Shown: positions 1 to 12,650, counted from the stretch's first letter. The stretch is 64,000 nucleotides of DNA from Eumeta japonica (GCA_005406025.1 BGZK01000545.1:186001-250000), one strand, 5' to 3'. Translations and numbers: made by a program. The notes: generated by a model not told the origin, from the sequence alone.

Positions 1-389
1 GACGCGCCATCGCGAATATATATATACGTATTTGACATATTTATTAAAATAAATTGAAAATAAATAAATAATTGTATAATTTTTTTTTTGTGTTCGTTTC
101 GAAATTTATTATATTTAATAAAATATAGTAATATTAGTTATAAACATCCAATCAGCGCTATCTTTTTCACGACAGCAATTCCGAAGGCGCCGAGCGGGTG
201 TCATTTGATATGTGAAACGATAATTCATTAATTTTCTAAAATGACTAATATATAGAATACTTTTAGAATAAATGAAATAAGAATACCACTAAACAATTTT
301 AAAACGTCTTTTAAAAAACCAGAAAGTATTGTGTTTATTTTTGACCGAGAAATAATTAATGATGAATAGGTCTTAGGTCGGGTTGTAGT
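1..389. other. A+T-rich flank without a recognised gene
   Basis: Mostly A/T runs and short TA microsatellite tracts. A palindromic homeodomain-type TAATTCATTA lies near position 222, but such motifs are expected by chance in DNA this A+T-rich. No coding potential is seen on either strand. Confidence 0.5.
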
Positions 390-554
390 TTGGGTCTATT
401 CAAAGCACTCGATCCATGCCTCGGAGAGCACGCTAAAACTTCGCTTCCGGCTGTTGCCATCGATTGGCAAGAACGGTCGTCAGCAGCCCCTAACCCACAC
501 ACTAGGCCAGCGTGAAGAACTGAGGCTCCGCATTTCTCAATATGGAAAAAAAAA
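390..554 (+). mobile_element. LINE 3'-end fragment, lepidopteran type
   Basis: The stretch contains GATCCATGCCTCGGAGAGCA and a run of C-rich, more G+C-rich sequence than its flanks. It ends in an A-rich tail (TATGGAAAAAAAAA). A 'cctcggagagcacg' motif followed by a short C-rich 3' part is, from memory, typical of the 3' ends of non-LTR retrotransposons common in moths and butterflies. No reverse transcriptase reading frame is attached, so this is a 5'-truncated copy. The family assignment is from recall and would need a repeat library search. Confidence 0.5.
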
Positions 555-721
555 TGTTTTACGAGGGTATAACCTCAGTTGTGGAAGCTGATTGTTGTAA
601 TAACTAAATACACACACTAACATCGCAACGCAAACACACGACTGACCTCAACGACGCGTGGCTTGTTGCTAGCGGTGCAGTAGCGCCAGTAGTATTAATT
701 AGATGAACTAAAGAAGATTGA

Positions 722-1062
722 AGCAAGATATTAAGAGAAAAAGGTCTGCATAGACGAGCAGAAAGATTTGGTTTTCACTATGATAACGTCCCGCCATACA
801 CATTTTTAGGCGCCTTAACAGAAATTGAGAGAATTTGACTGAGTTGTCTCGATGCACCAACGTTACAGCTCTGCCTGTGCCCTTTCAAAATACCACCTGT
901 TTCAGTTACTTCAGAACTATTTAGTTAGAAGTCTGTACAGAACATTGGCAAAATTATATGTTTCAATTTTTTGTCAAGCATCTCGGAATCACGACAGCAA
1001 TAGAAATATTTAGAAAATGGCAACAAATTTTCAATAAACACTGCATACATCGTCGACGTCCA
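722..1062 (+). mobile_element. mariner-like transposase remnant (C-terminal part)
   Basis: In the frame running through 761-787 the translation reads REKGLHRRAERFGFHYDN, then VPPYT, before a stop near 835. This fits the conserved mariner block in which an 'REKRP' stretch is followed by the second catalytic aspartate in F-H-H-D-N-A-x-x-H-T. Here the D-N pair (782-787) is kept, but the flanking residues are altered. Downstream, several frames must be combined to follow decayed pieces of the C-terminal domain to about 1060. No intact N-terminal helix-turn-helix region or terminal inverted repeats were found nearby. The copy is old, truncated and certainly inactive. Confidence 0.62.
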
Positions 1063-1267
1063 CAGATGCCTACAACAAAACTTTAAAAAACCTATATAAT
1101 TTGTATAGAAAATGCGAAGTTTCTCCTCGACTTAATATCATGTTATTTTCGGCAACACATATGAAGCGCGAACAAATATTTGTTATAAATTTAGGATTAA
1201 AACTTTCGCTCATTTCTCTTTGAATTTCTACCGCTGCGAAGTTAGCGTTTAAGTGTCGCACCAAACG

Positions 1268-1740
1268 TAAATTCTTGCGGAAGCGTCGTTCGACTGCACA
1301 CGGACGGAGCCTGCGCAGTTATTGGAACGCGACTAATGTCGCGTCGCCAAACTTATTCGGCGCTCGCTGTACGGAACGGAAACAGATTCCTCTCCGGCGG
1401 GCCGGCGCGTCAGCCACCGCGGTTTATGATCCCGAGCGAGCGGAGCGGACGGGCCGTTGAGGCATCGGTGCCATCTGAACGAACTTAATTTGTGACGAGG
1501 GGAAACAAAGAGCACACATTTCCGGCGCCGGCCGGAGAAGCTATTGTTGCATTGTTTCTGAGGCGAGGCCGTGCCCGCTCACGCCATTCATTACGAGAGA
1601 TACGGCCGGCCGCGCCGCGGGCGCCCCGCGGCCGGGCGATCGATAAACGTCGCCGGCGCGGAGGAGCGGCCGACCCGCCGACGTCACGGGGAGCCGCCGC
1701 AGCGACACTACACCCGACGACTCGGCGACTAGGGATTTAT
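1268..1740. promoter_or_regulatory. G+C-rich, CpG-rich island 1 (candidate regulatory element)
   Basis: A sharp rise in G+C and CpG against an A+T-rich background, with GGCCGGCCGC-type blocks near 1600-1640 and an ATCGATAAACG motif near 1640. Overlapping open frames exist on both strands, including one from 1492 to 1842 on plus. Their Arg/Ala/Pro-rich translations are what stop-poor G+C-rich DNA gives in any frame, and they match no family I recognise. I read it as a possible cis-regulatory island or the edge of an unannotated exon or promoter. There is no direct evidence of function. Confidence 0.3.
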
Positions 1741-3775
1741 GAAAAATCCATATTTCAGAATCCACATATACATATTTATGCATCGTATATGTATTTCGAA
1801 CACTATTATAAAATGGTATGGATTAAGACTGCAATAGATTAGCACGAATACGAAAATCACGCGGGCTTGACTCGTAGATCGATACATTAATTTATGCCAA
1901 ACGGAGTCTATTTTTCTGTCTATCTATGCTATGTCAATCAGTCGGTTATACAACTTATTAAAGATAAATGTTAAGATTAACTAAATAAATTGCACACTAC
2001 TTTAATTACGCACCCTTCGTTGTATCGGGATGTTATATTTTTCAGACAGGACTGACTGAAGGCGAGGCAATAAAGGTGACAATGCGATTAAAATAACTTA
2101 CAATATTGTTTAATGAAATCGTAATAGAAATATAACAATGCGTTCATTTGTTAATGCATCCCTGTTGGTGTAAATTAACTTTCAACTACTTCCTTGTAAT
2201 CCCTATTCATTTTCAAATAAATGTTCCTAAATATTAAACACAGCGGTTCCTAAATGTTAAAACACCAGGGCTTTCGTGAAAAATTTAGGTCATTAATTTT
2301 TTTTTTAATAAAAATGATAGCGACATAATAGGTAAATAATTAACAAATTCGTATGAATGCGAAAATTGTTAATGTTTATGAACTTTTATCAATACGTAGG
2401 ATAATAAAGTTTTGTCAAATCCTCGGTATGCAAATACACTTGTAATTAAACATATTCAATAAAAAAAACTACCTCGTATCTTAAAACATTATCAATATCT
2501 AATATTCAGTTTCAAGGTTCCACTCATTTGAACAAATAGTCTCCAAAATATTCAACGCTAATTATACACAAGTACACTAAAACCATATTTTTGTACAAAT
2601 TTACATTTGTCCACACTCTTGCAAACTGTAATACTAAAAGTGGAAGATAATCTTTAACTGCTTAAAAAATATTCCAACGTCATTCACAGTACAAGCAATT
2701 TTACAAGTGGGTACACGGTTTCTTAACGTGTAATTGTTAAACAAACTTTTTTTTTTAGTGCTATTGTATGAAGAAATGTTGGACGGGTGTCATGTTTGAG
2801 CTTCTTTACGCAATTAGGAGCGGTCCGACTTGGAAAGCTTTCGACTGCATGTCGACTGCACATTAAAGCTCTGGCACAGATAGACCGAGCTGACGTTGCA
2901 CAGCGTTAGTGTAGGGCTCTGGGATGCATTATGCATTATCTTAAGGACGGTTTCATAATATTCAACTTGTTTCGTATGAAATTATAATAATATGAAAACT
3001 GAAACCAATAATGTATTTCTTTTCGATTGCTATAAATAAAAACTATGTACTTACGTGCAAAATTTTAATGAAAATTTTAAAAATAATGACCGACATAAAA
3101 ATGTCTACAGTGTCTGTATCCAATTACAAATATGAAAAAGTTATTTCTAAGCGCATACGCATCACAGAATTTGTAAATAGATAATAGTACATTCCGCAGT
3201 ATGCAGTAAATACGTTCCAATTTTTATGCATGAATTTCCTAACTCCGAAATACAAAAATTTTTCTACAAAAAGTACAATAATAATAGGAACAGGTACATG
3301 TATACAATATATAACAAACGTATACTTCAATAAACAATGTTTTATCAATTTGCTTACAAATAGTTCCATTCTATCCGAGGGTGTTCATAAATTTTTTTAG
3401 CAATTCTCACATTCCCGTATTTTATGCGGTATCGCTACGCGTTAATAGCAAATTATGAATAAGTTCGAAGCATTTGCTATTTTCACACAAGTATTTAAAT
3501 TGCTTTGCAACTAGTTGGAATGTGTGTTCTCGTCTTTAACGAACGGGACAGTTCCCATTGAATGTTAAACCCGGATGTTAATTTAAAATGTCTTTCGTTT
3601 ATTCATCAAGCGACAGTTATTTTAATCTCATAGAAATATATTTTATACTGCAGCTGGCAGCGGACCACTTACAAGTATTTATAGGAATAGAGACAAATGC
3701 AATTTTTTTCTAGAACAAAAATTAAGTGGTATCTTTATATCCATACTCTTATTTTATACGTACAAGAATTACATT
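1741..3775. other. A+T-rich stretch without a recognised gene
   Basis: No open frame with family resemblance. A modestly more complex patch at about 2790-2960 contains a short direct repeat (TCGACTGCAtgTCGACTGCA, near 2850) and a doubled TGCATTATGCATTAT near 2926, giving POU/homeodomain-like ATGCAT and ATTA cores. The rest is A/T runs and scattered TAAT cores. Confidence 0.5.
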
Positions 3776-3778
3776 TTT

Positions 3779-3990
3779 AACCGACTACAAAAAAAAAAGA
3801 AGTTCTACGTTCGTCTATATGTATTTTTATATTTTTATGTATGTTCAACGAAAATTTCGTCAACTGTGGATCGATTTCGAATTTCTTTTTGTTTAAAAGG
3901 GTATAATATTTCCCACGTGTTCCCGTAATCACCAAGTCAGGAGCTGATGAAGGGGTCTCGAAGAATTCGAAGGACAACCTCAAACATATA
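3779..3990 (+). repeat. CCGACTNCAAAA-headed lepidopteran interspersed repeat
   Basis: Starts AACCGACTACAAAAAAAAAA. It continues with T-rich sequence, a 'GTGGATCGATTTCGAATTTC' segment, 'CCCACGTGTTCCCG' and 'GAGCTGATGAAGGGGTCTCG'. This order (a CCGACT head, a 'gg-accgattt' middle and a 'gctgatgatgg-g-cc' tail) matches a family very frequent in moths and butterflies, as far as I recall it. The minus-strand open frame across it (3777-3995) is incidental. Identification is by recall only. Confidence 0.5.
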
Positions 3991-5160
3991 AACACGTATA
4001 ATATGTCTGAGCTCTCCTTTCCAGTTATTCAAGTATGCGTCTGACAGTTACCATATCATGCTGGTGATTTGATGACAGTAGCTCCAGTACTACTTAACGG
4101 TTACGAATGAGAGGATAACACTGCGATTTCTCCCCAGAGACTACTATTCAATGGTTATTAGCGAAATCTGATAATCGCAGGATTAAAATTACTTATCAAA
4201 CTATCTATATATTCTCATTCAATTATATATTTCTAATGTGACAATTTTAGCAGGAACACATCGGAGCTTTTAACGATAACAGAAATAGGATCAATTAATG
4301 AATGTGGAAGATAATGACATTGTGATCTGCATGAATTGTAGAACTTTTTTTTTAAATATAATTTATATGCTTTTATAAAAATAATTTGGTAGTTCAACTC
4401 TAACTAAGAATGTAAAGAGCCTGTAATGATTGACAGTAGACAAAAAAATCGCAATCGGTACTGCTTTTTCATTGGCTCCGTACAAAAGTAAAAGATATAC
4501 CTGGTCAATTTCATTAACCATGGCTTAATCAACATTAAAAGTAGCTTAATAAATAATAAAGCTATAATTACTAGATAACTAAAAAGTATGAAATACTTAA
4601 AACGAATTTAAAAAAAATGCTTTTAACAGTAAAGCAAGACAAAACAACACGTGATCTATAAACATAAATATGAAACATTAAATATTGAGCCAAAAAACAT
4701 ATTTTCTTCTTCTATGGTGATACAACTGTCTTATTTATCTTTAGCCGGAGCCGACTTCAATAACAATAAATTAGTTGTTTCTGTAATCCATTTAAGCCAT
4801 TATTTAAATTAAATAGGCTTAAGAAAATGTTTTTTTTTTTTGAGAAAAAAATATTTAATTATATAATTTTTCGTTACGTTTTATTATTTTATACAAAGAA
4901 ACGTTTTATTATTTTATACAGACCACTTAATACATTAACTTTCTTTCATAAATATGTAATTCATTTGAATATTTAATCTATATTTTACATCCCTGTTAAA
5001 CGATTATATAAAATGATATAACACACGCATTAAACGTACTTCACAACTCAAGTAAAACCGTATATCGTCTATTATTGAAACTTCTATTCAAACCTACTTA
5101 CTATCAAAAAGTTCCCTCTTCTGCCACAGCGAACTACAAATCAAACAGTAAAATAACCTT
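3991..5160. other. A+T-rich stretch without a recognised gene
   Basis: No supported gene. It holds a short imperfect duplication at about 4872-4921 (ACGTTTTATTATTTTATACA twice). A lone GGAGCCGACTTCAATAAC near 4745 may be a scrap of another CCGACTTC-headed repeat. Confidence 0.5.
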
Positions 5161-5218
5161 CCCATTTAATATTATAATGATAAGCCGGAAGAGGCTTATC
5201 ATTATAATATTAAATGGG
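5161..5218. repeat. perfect 26-bp inverted repeat with 6-nt spacer
   Basis: The arm at 5161-5186 (CCCATTTAATATTATAATGA followed by TAAGCC) is matched exactly by its reverse complement at 5193-5218, with spacer GGAAGA between. There is no mismatch in 26 base pairs. A transcript would form a long stem with a tiny loop. Perfection with so short a loop suggests a recent snap-back duplication, or a cloning or assembly artefact. I see no flanking target-site duplication. Confidence 0.9.
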
Positions 5219-5380
5219 ACATCAAACAAGGAAGTCAATAAACAGCTCTTAAATGTCTTAGAATGTATTAGTTGGTAAAATATACTAAAAAGTATAAACT
5301 AAAGAGACTCCATTCAATACTTCGAAATATTGTTTAATATTTTAAACATTTTAAATAATATACAAATAATAATACAATAC

Positions 5381-6084
5381 AAAAAAAACTGACCAACAGC
5401 ATGTTGGACCAAGCTCATTATAGGGTTCCGAAGCCATTATTACAAAGAAATGCATCACAGACGAAAAAAGTACATTATTACACTTCTTCGATGTTTCCCG
5501 CACAGAATTAGTTATATGTATGACTTTAATCGCCTATAACTGGAAAAACAAGTGGGTATGTCGACTATTACCATTAAATTGGTGTAAACAAAAGGGCATC
5601 AACAAAAGTGCGTATCATCACGGTACTTATGTCCTTTTGTTAAGAAGTACAGTTTTTCGGCAATACTCAAAAACAATATGTCCGACCACGTTTGAAATAA
5701 TTTTTGTTGAAAGTAGTTATTAAGCATTACCTTTGTTATTTTTTTCATATTTTTTGGAGATACGATTTAGAAAATAAAGGGCGCGGAGAGGGGGACAATT
5801 TCTGCTACGTTCAGAGCGATTATTTCCGAAATGATTCACGTTATCAGAAAAATTGCTTAGAAACATTAAAATGTTTTTCAAAGAACTGTCAAAATATGTG
5901 CCAAACGTTGACCTTTGCTGAAAAAACTCTTTTTAACTTCTGTTACGTGTATGGAGTGCCCCCCCAAAAAATATTTATTTTTCTTAACTTAGTAGCGGCT
6001 TATGCAAGAAACCTACACTATAAATTTTATCAACATACGTCTTATAGATTCTGTTTTTGCCATTTTGGCTCGGAACTCTAAAAA
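5381..6084 (-). mobile_element. family A repeat, near full length, minus orientation
   Basis: The reverse complement begins TTTTTAGAGTTCCGAGCC (6084) and ends CGGAACCCTATAATGAGC, then a TTGGTCAGTTTTTTTT-type tail (5381). It aligns end to end with the plus copy at 43898-44619, for example in the stretch around 5800-5830 (TTTCTGCTACGTTCAGAGCG). The ends carry an inverted AGGGTTCCG/CGGAACCCT motif. Open frames at 5520-5723 and 5704-6081 lie inside this repeat and are not shared as coding frames by the other copies, so I do not regard them as genes. The family looks non-autonomous. Confidence 0.72.
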
Positions 6085-7140
6085 CGACATTTAACATGTA
6101 TAAATAATCCTTGTAACTTTTGTACTGTAATACCATATTTTACTAAGTATTTTTTCTACTTTTTACTTTATAAAATGAACTTAAACAAGTATAGTAGGGA
6201 ATCCTAAAAGGTGGATCATAGCACGCAACGATATTTTATATTGACTTTTGCAACCACATTTGTGATTTGGAGGTGAGTACATTCCATCAGTAGCATTGTT
6301 TCCAATCTTTGGCCGGTATACCAAGGTTTTCTAACGTATTACCAAAATCTTTATCATATTTTGATTGTAAATGTGGAAAGTGAAAAAAAAATCAGAACGG
6401 TTTATGTTTACTTATTTAAGCGGTAGATTCATTAATCAACATTTTATAAATTACGACTCTGAATCATGATTTCAGAACCATCAATTACTAAGAAAAATCA
6501 CTCAATCTCCGTGTCTCAGTTTTCAGAGAACCCGCCGTCATTTATATCAAGAAATAGTAGTGCACCTCACAAACAATGACCGCTAGCCGTGACTCACGTG
6601 CAGTCGATGGACGCACAGTGCGTTTAATGTAGTAACGGTCGATTGTCGTACAAAATGCAGTTCTCTGGCTGTAACTCCACATGTTATTGTTAGACTGTAA
6701 CAAGGCCGACGTTAATGTCACTAATTGGACGTCACACACGACGGGTCACTGGATTTTCAATGTTTCTGATCTCGTAAAATTACCTTCATGATCGTTGATT
6801 AATTTTATTAAACGGGTCATTCGGTAGAAGAATATAACTTAAGATTTATTACAACATTTAATAAATCGTCTTTCCTATTCAACATCGGTCTATAATTCGA
6901 AGTAATTAACTAGAATATATATAGAAGTAATCCAAAGTAATATGTAAATTGTGACATAGATGAATATTGGTGTAAATTAAAAGGAACGAAAATAAATGAC
7001 ACGACATGTACAACAATCAAAAATATTGAATAGTTAGGCACACCTTGAACTTTACGTTTTATCCCCAGCCCAAAAAACAGGATGTGATTCACATTTATAA
7101 TTTACTAGTATCGTTTGTGGTCGAAACTCGACCAATTACG
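6085..7140. other. stretch without a recognised gene
   Basis: A patch at 6531-6760 is less A+T-rich and contains a CACGTG E-box at 6595-6600. Otherwise plain A+T-rich DNA. No coding evidence. Confidence 0.45.
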
Positions 7141-7179
7141 TCGGTAAAGTAACGAAATTTTACTTATTTTTTACTTAAT

Positions 7180-7250
7180 TAAAATTTGTATGTATGCAAA
7201 TTCTTACTTAAGTTTTATTTAATAAAAATTTGTACGGATGCAAATTCTTA
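7180..7250. repeat. short direct duplication
   Basis: The block AAAATTTGTAtgtATGCAAATTCTTA at about 7183 recurs about 42 bp later with cgg in place of tgt, giving a local two-copy duplication in A+T-rich DNA. The POU-like ATGCAAAT core is therefore present twice. Confidence 0.7.
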
Positions 7251-7520
7251 ATTTTTATTTTAACGATAAAGATGTTAAGCATGGGAGAATATATGAATGT
7301 GCCGTATTTGTTCTAATTAAATTCTTTCATTTTATTTTCAAATTCGCCCTATGCATTGTCATTTGACAAGCTTCAATAAACATATTTTGCTATAAATAAT
7401 TTGACTATAACAGCTTCAAATGATTAAAGATCGTAAATTTGTAATAATAGCAAACGTAAAAAAACCTCTTCGTCTTTTGGAGACAGTACATTACATGAGT
7501 GTAATGGATATTACCACCAG

Positions 7521-7579
7521 CACTAGACTAGACTAGACTTGCACAAGACTAGACTAGACTTGCACAAGACTAGAGCAAG
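7521..7579. repeat. ACTAGACT / TTGCACAAG minisatellite
   Basis: Two and a half copies of a roughly 24-bp unit made of ACTAGACTAGACT and TGCACAAG, themselves built on a 5-bp CTAGA motif. A tandem slippage product in non-coding DNA. Confidence 0.85.
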
Positions 7580-10500
7580 TCTTCTATTTTGATTTTCACA
7601 AGTGTTGTGAAAGAATAATAATATACATTCGCGAATGGATCGATTTCGTTTAACTTAATAATAACAATATCAGTAATATTGTTTGTTGGACATTTTTAAC
7701 TGCATTGTCCCATTCTATAAACATTATGTCTTGATGATAAACGACTATAAAGTCTACTAAGAGTACGCTAATGAAATTTCATATGAACGCCATACCGCAT
7801 CAATCGATCCGACACATTTTTAATTACATCAATCTCGACTGGTTGATTCTCATCTGTTCTTTTATCGTAATTCAATACGAGTTCCATACGCGTATTTACT
7901 CCTAAATGCCTTCAGAATTTTTAACTATAGTCCAAACTTTAAGCATTCATGTGGCAATCTTTAGCAAGTAAATGTGGTCTGTGTGATACAATGGAAATAT
8001 TGTCAAGTGATTTTGTTTAAACATACGGTACGATGGATATCCGTTAACCGATTCTCGTATTACATTCGATAAATCTTTTGGTATTTCTTTCTTATGCAAA
8101 TATAATTTTGAAGTAATTGCACCACAGCGTCGATGCATTTATATATTTTGCAACATATTCATGTAATTTAGGACGAATTCGAATTTTTGAAATATCTCCA
8201 TATACGACTATCTATCAATATCAACATTCGAACTATTCTATTATTTCCACACAAAATGATGAAAATGTGGGCATTTCGAAACTCTTTTTTTTTTCAAATT
8301 CTACACTGTGTAAATAATTGCTTGACATTGTAATAAATACATATCTTTACTGTTGCACTTTAATTTAGGTTGAAATATACGTACAAAAAGTTCTGAACGG
8401 AATTTAGCAGATTCACTCCGATCAATATTGTTAACAATTTCCGGTAAATTAAGATTTCCATTGCAATGCTAAATATTTCCCAAAATGCTATGTAATGTTT
8501 GTCGTAAAATGGCCAAATAATTTTGATGCAAGAGAACTATTAAATGACTATGATAAAATAATTCTTCCAATAATTAGAGTATTATTTGAATTTCGTAGTA
8601 AATTAATATGGTTCTCACCTTAAAATTCACTAAGTTTGTGTTATGAAATGAAGGGTTGATTATTCAATACAAACATATTCGACAACAATCTACTACACAA
8701 ACAATTTCAATGTTTAAAAGGCTATACTAACTTCCAATTAAATTCTGATCGCATGGATTTTGCAACATACTCATAGTAACTTTATTTCTGGGCTGTCTCG
8801 CAATGAACGTATTTGGTGTGTTGTGAAACAAATTAGCATGTCACCCAGTATCTCCATTGGGTAACAACGGCTGACATGTTAATGGACGCAATGATGAATC
8901 TAAAACCGGGAGGTTTTAACTGTATACTGGTTTTCAAAAAGAAATCACGTTACGCGCGAACGGTAGCTATTCGTCAACTTTGCTAAAAATAATGATAACA
9001 CCAGTTTGAATTGCATCATTGTAACGATTTACTTCAATAAACATATTTATGTTGTCAGCTCTCATTTATGTTTAATTTTAGTAAATGAACACACAAAAAG
9101 GTTAACGCATTACAACTCAATATAAATCTTATATATTAAACCCTTATTCCACGATCGACTCGAGTATTCGTTCGGTTATATTTCACAACAGTGTTAAATC
9201 TCATAAAAATATAACTGCTCACAACATTGCGAACAGCCAGCAGTCATTGACCCTACTCTACGAGAAAAGAATATCGTACATCTTAAAACGATACATTCTA
9301 TGCAAATCGTATATAAAAAGTTTTAGCTTCAGAACTGACATTATAGCAAAAGACAAATTTTAGCTATGAACATTATCGAGATATCTATTTTTATTATTGT
9401 TTTACGGTCTGATTATTAGAAGTGAGTTCCTGATACATAATTTGATTATAAAATGAATTCTGTGCTAACGGCGGTGTATAAACTTATCCTTTACTATGAC
9501 ACAAAGTATATATCGTCGTGTTGGGTAGTACTTAAAGCGCAAAATTTTATTTACAGTAAAATCTGCATTGTAAATGCAACAAAAGCTTAATACTTTAGAA
9601 CATATTCAACGCATGTTTAATACGTATCTTATGAAATGACTAGAGAATTTATTGCCATTATCAATTTCCACTTGTTCTCCACTCGATCGGTTCGAGGGAA
9701 AATGAAGTATTTCATCAAGACAAACAACGCCACGTGTTCCTCCAACTCTTCAACTCCTCTCGTGAAAATTGCTTTCAATTTGATTGGTTCAAAAGTTGTC
9801 TATGAGAAAATTATTTGGCCCTGTTCACTTCATTTCATCTAATTTTACGGCAACATATACACACTTTTTTTTATGGACAATTATGCCATTGTACCTTTTA
9901 AAAGTTATAAATAAAGTACGACGGATTTCGATGTTTCTGTATTTCTATGTGGGCTGCTTCAATATAATCTTGAACTCAAAGTTTGCATAAACTTTAGGCA
10001 GACGTCCAGATTAAACATCGTTTTAGACCGATAGGAAGTGCTCGCACAACATCGAAGTCAACGAACCATGAATCTAATCTGAAACGAGTTAATATATAGT
10101 CTTTGTTCTATTCGTTTACCGCGCAATAAAAAAACAGTAGATTTATTTTTGATGATTACTAATAAACTATGTTCCTTTTCGAAGCTACATTTAAAACAAT
10201 TAAAATGAACGTAATACGTAGAACGTAATAGAAGAATAATTGGTAAGATAAAAATTTTAAATTAATTTAAAGTACCGTAAAAGCGACGTATTTCGAAAAG
10301 AATGTCAGAAATAAAGGGGCCTCGAAAAGACTGCACAGTTTCCCGAAAGAAAATCGAGTTAATTTTTTTTGTGTGTTTTCCTTAACGAATTTGTAGTAGA
10401 TTATTCACTGACTGCTGCAATAGTAGAGCTCTCAACTGTCACTGGAAAGGATTCAAGATGAATATTTAATATAATTTTTGTCTTATCAGGATCGTCAATT

Positions 10501-11100
10501 TATTAGGTGAGGCTGGAAAGGAAGGGTTTGGAAAAATTACGAAATCTCATAAGGGAAGATATTTATTTATTTATTTGTAACGTGTATTTATTTAGTATAT
10601 TTTTCGTTGACGCGTCGCTGCGCCAGACAACAATTTCCCTCCCAGCCAGGCAAGACGTTATTTAAATATAACGTTTTAAAAATTTGCAGGAATTTTTGTA
10701 CAAAAAAAATACTTGATTATGGGTAGGGTAGGAGAGGGTGTTAAGAATTGCTAAAAACATCATGTCACCAATGGATGCTACCTTACAAGTTGGATCGATT
10801 TCTAATTTTTAAACAGTACAACGCACGAAACTTTGCCGCTCTGAATTGCTTGTGAATGATGTGATGCGCAAATTCAACACTCCCTGACCCCTTCTTCTTC
10901 TCCCTCGTGTGCCAATTTTACGCCTTCGTGGCTAACTTCACAGCGGCAGAGTTTCGTGCGTTGTGCTCTAATGCCACATTGAACTCAAAACATTTAATTA
11001 ATTGTAAAATACGCGCTATGATAAAAAAAAATTATATCTCTGTATCTTTAGACAAAGTCAGTGGTGTTTTTCTTAGCCCAGCGCTCGTGTAGAAAACGAA
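7580..11100. other. long A+T-rich stretch without a recognised gene
   Basis: About 3.5 kb with no open frame of more than about 70 codons and no family resemblance. It contains a TTTA/ATTT microsatellite near 10560-10577. Positions 10700-11090 are more mixed in composition. I see no repeat family that I recognise. Confidence 0.5.
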
Positions 11101-11109
11101 TTTTTACAT

Positions 11110-11720
11110 ATAGCGAATTGCTGTAGCTCCTACCCCACGCCGGTTACGTGATAACGACTACATACGATTCAAAAGCGACACTACAGCGTTGAGCCGTTCA
11201 AGCTGGGATCGACGCCGACGACAGCTCTTGTCGCGAGCCGCACCGTCGGCGGCAGCTCGCCCGGCTCAGTATGCAGGCCGCGGCCCGTTCTCCGAACGCC
11301 GCCGGCGGTTGACGCCTCTTTTATTACAGCTATAAACCCGTAGAAGCGTTACTGGCGATTTTCGCCGATTTATCGTCTAATATTTATTTTTCACGGTTTA
11401 TCCGAGGGGGCCCCGTTCGTAAATAGGACGTGTAACGGAGTTTACAGCAGGAAAACTCCGGTCGCATTTTTACGAGCGCGGCGCGCGCGCCGGCCGGGGG
11501 AACGCGACATGTCCGGAATGTTTTCGTCTACTGTATCACGATTATAAATACTTTGGGCATCATCACGGCCCCAGGAAGTGCGATTTTTACGCGCCATAAG
11601 CCACGACGAGCACTGGATAATAAAGATGGCGGAGTTTATTGCTTCAAAGCCCGGGTCGAATTAATGGCATTGTCTATGTCGGTTATTAAGGTTAATGATC
11701 GAGACCATAACGTCGGCTCG
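11110..11720. promoter_or_regulatory. G+C-rich island 2 with Pho/YY1- and homeobox/forkhead-type sites (candidate regulatory element)
   Basis: A CpG-rich block (GCGCGGCGCGCGCGCCGGCC near 11480) sits in A+T-rich DNA. It contains AAGATGGCGG at 11623-11632, a full match to the Pho/YY1 consensus, and GCCAT at 11593. It also has TTTATTAC near 11320, GTAAATA near 11420 and several TTTATT(A/G) cores. Clustered Pho sites with Hox- or Caudal-like TTTATT(A/G) sites are known from Polycomb response elements and homeotic enhancers in Drosophila. The regulatory reading here is inference. Confidence 0.35.
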
Positions 11721-12650
11721 GGATTATTATAAGAAAGCACAACGAAGGCGCTATAATACGAAAACGGTTAGGAGAAGCATCTGGCAGGATGTGCATACAA
11801 ACACTTTTTATGGATGTAAACATACGTAACAATGAAGCCAGTAGAGTGATGTTTTCATTTGCTATATCAATTAGATTTAAACATTTGTTCCACATATAAT
11901 TCATGACGACCATAATTTAATATTACTACTAAAATTTAATTTACTTCAATACTAAAAGAATAGTTAGTTTTATTTATCGATTTAAACGTTCATTTCTGGT
12001 ATTGAATTATTTATATTAAATTAAATGACATTGATGGTACGCATTCTTGTAAAGTCTTTTTAAACGATGTAAATTACGTGCATATTTATCGCCTCAGCCT
12101 TGTGATACATACTATGCTTTCAAACAACTGGTTTATAGAATCGAACGAATGATTTACGAAGCAGAAATGTCAGCGGGCACAATTTTTTTAAAGATTATAC
12201 TTTAGACTGACTGTTGCATCACATAAATAACAATATTAATGTAATTATAGTTGTTACCAATTAATTAGATCATGCTCGTATTAAAACAAAATAAACAAAA
12301 CTTAAAAGACATTTGACAGTGATCAGAATTTTGGACAAGTAAACCTCATTTTTATCAGATACCGTTAGCAGAACGTGACACCGTAAAATGTTTGCACAAG
12401 GTAGTTGCCTTTTTTACTACCGCATTTACGTTTTTTTTTTTTTTTGTTGAAAAATAGCATAGCGATTTTTTTTTAAACGATTTTACAAAATCAGTCGAAA
12501 TGCGATTGTTTTAAATCGCCAATTATAATAATATAGTTATACAGGCGGACACTAAATACGTTGTCACATCATTGTTTAAAATCATATAATATATGATATA
12601 TGTTATTGATGGCTTACGGGTTTTCTTTTTGTCACGATTTAATTTCGATT
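11721..12650. other. A+T-rich stretch without a recognised gene
   Basis: Contains a 14-nt T run near 12430. The minus-strand frame at 11692-11913 extends out of the island and shows no known domain. Nothing else is supported. Confidence 0.5.

Noticed and set aside
222..231. TAATTCATTA paired-homeodomain site
   Set aside because: The motif also occurs near 30103, and single occurrences are expected by chance in DNA this A+T-rich.
1492..1842. 116-codon plus-strand frame in island 1
   Set aside because: Arg/Ala/Pro-rich translation in CpG-rich DNA, overlapped by an equally open minus frame. Length is explained by the scarcity of stop codons.
5520..6081. Two overlapping open frames, the longer 125 codons
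   Set aside because: They lie inside a family A repeat, and the frame is not kept in the aligned copies at 43898, 49859 and 63607. Their Cys/Phe/Asn-rich translations match no domain.
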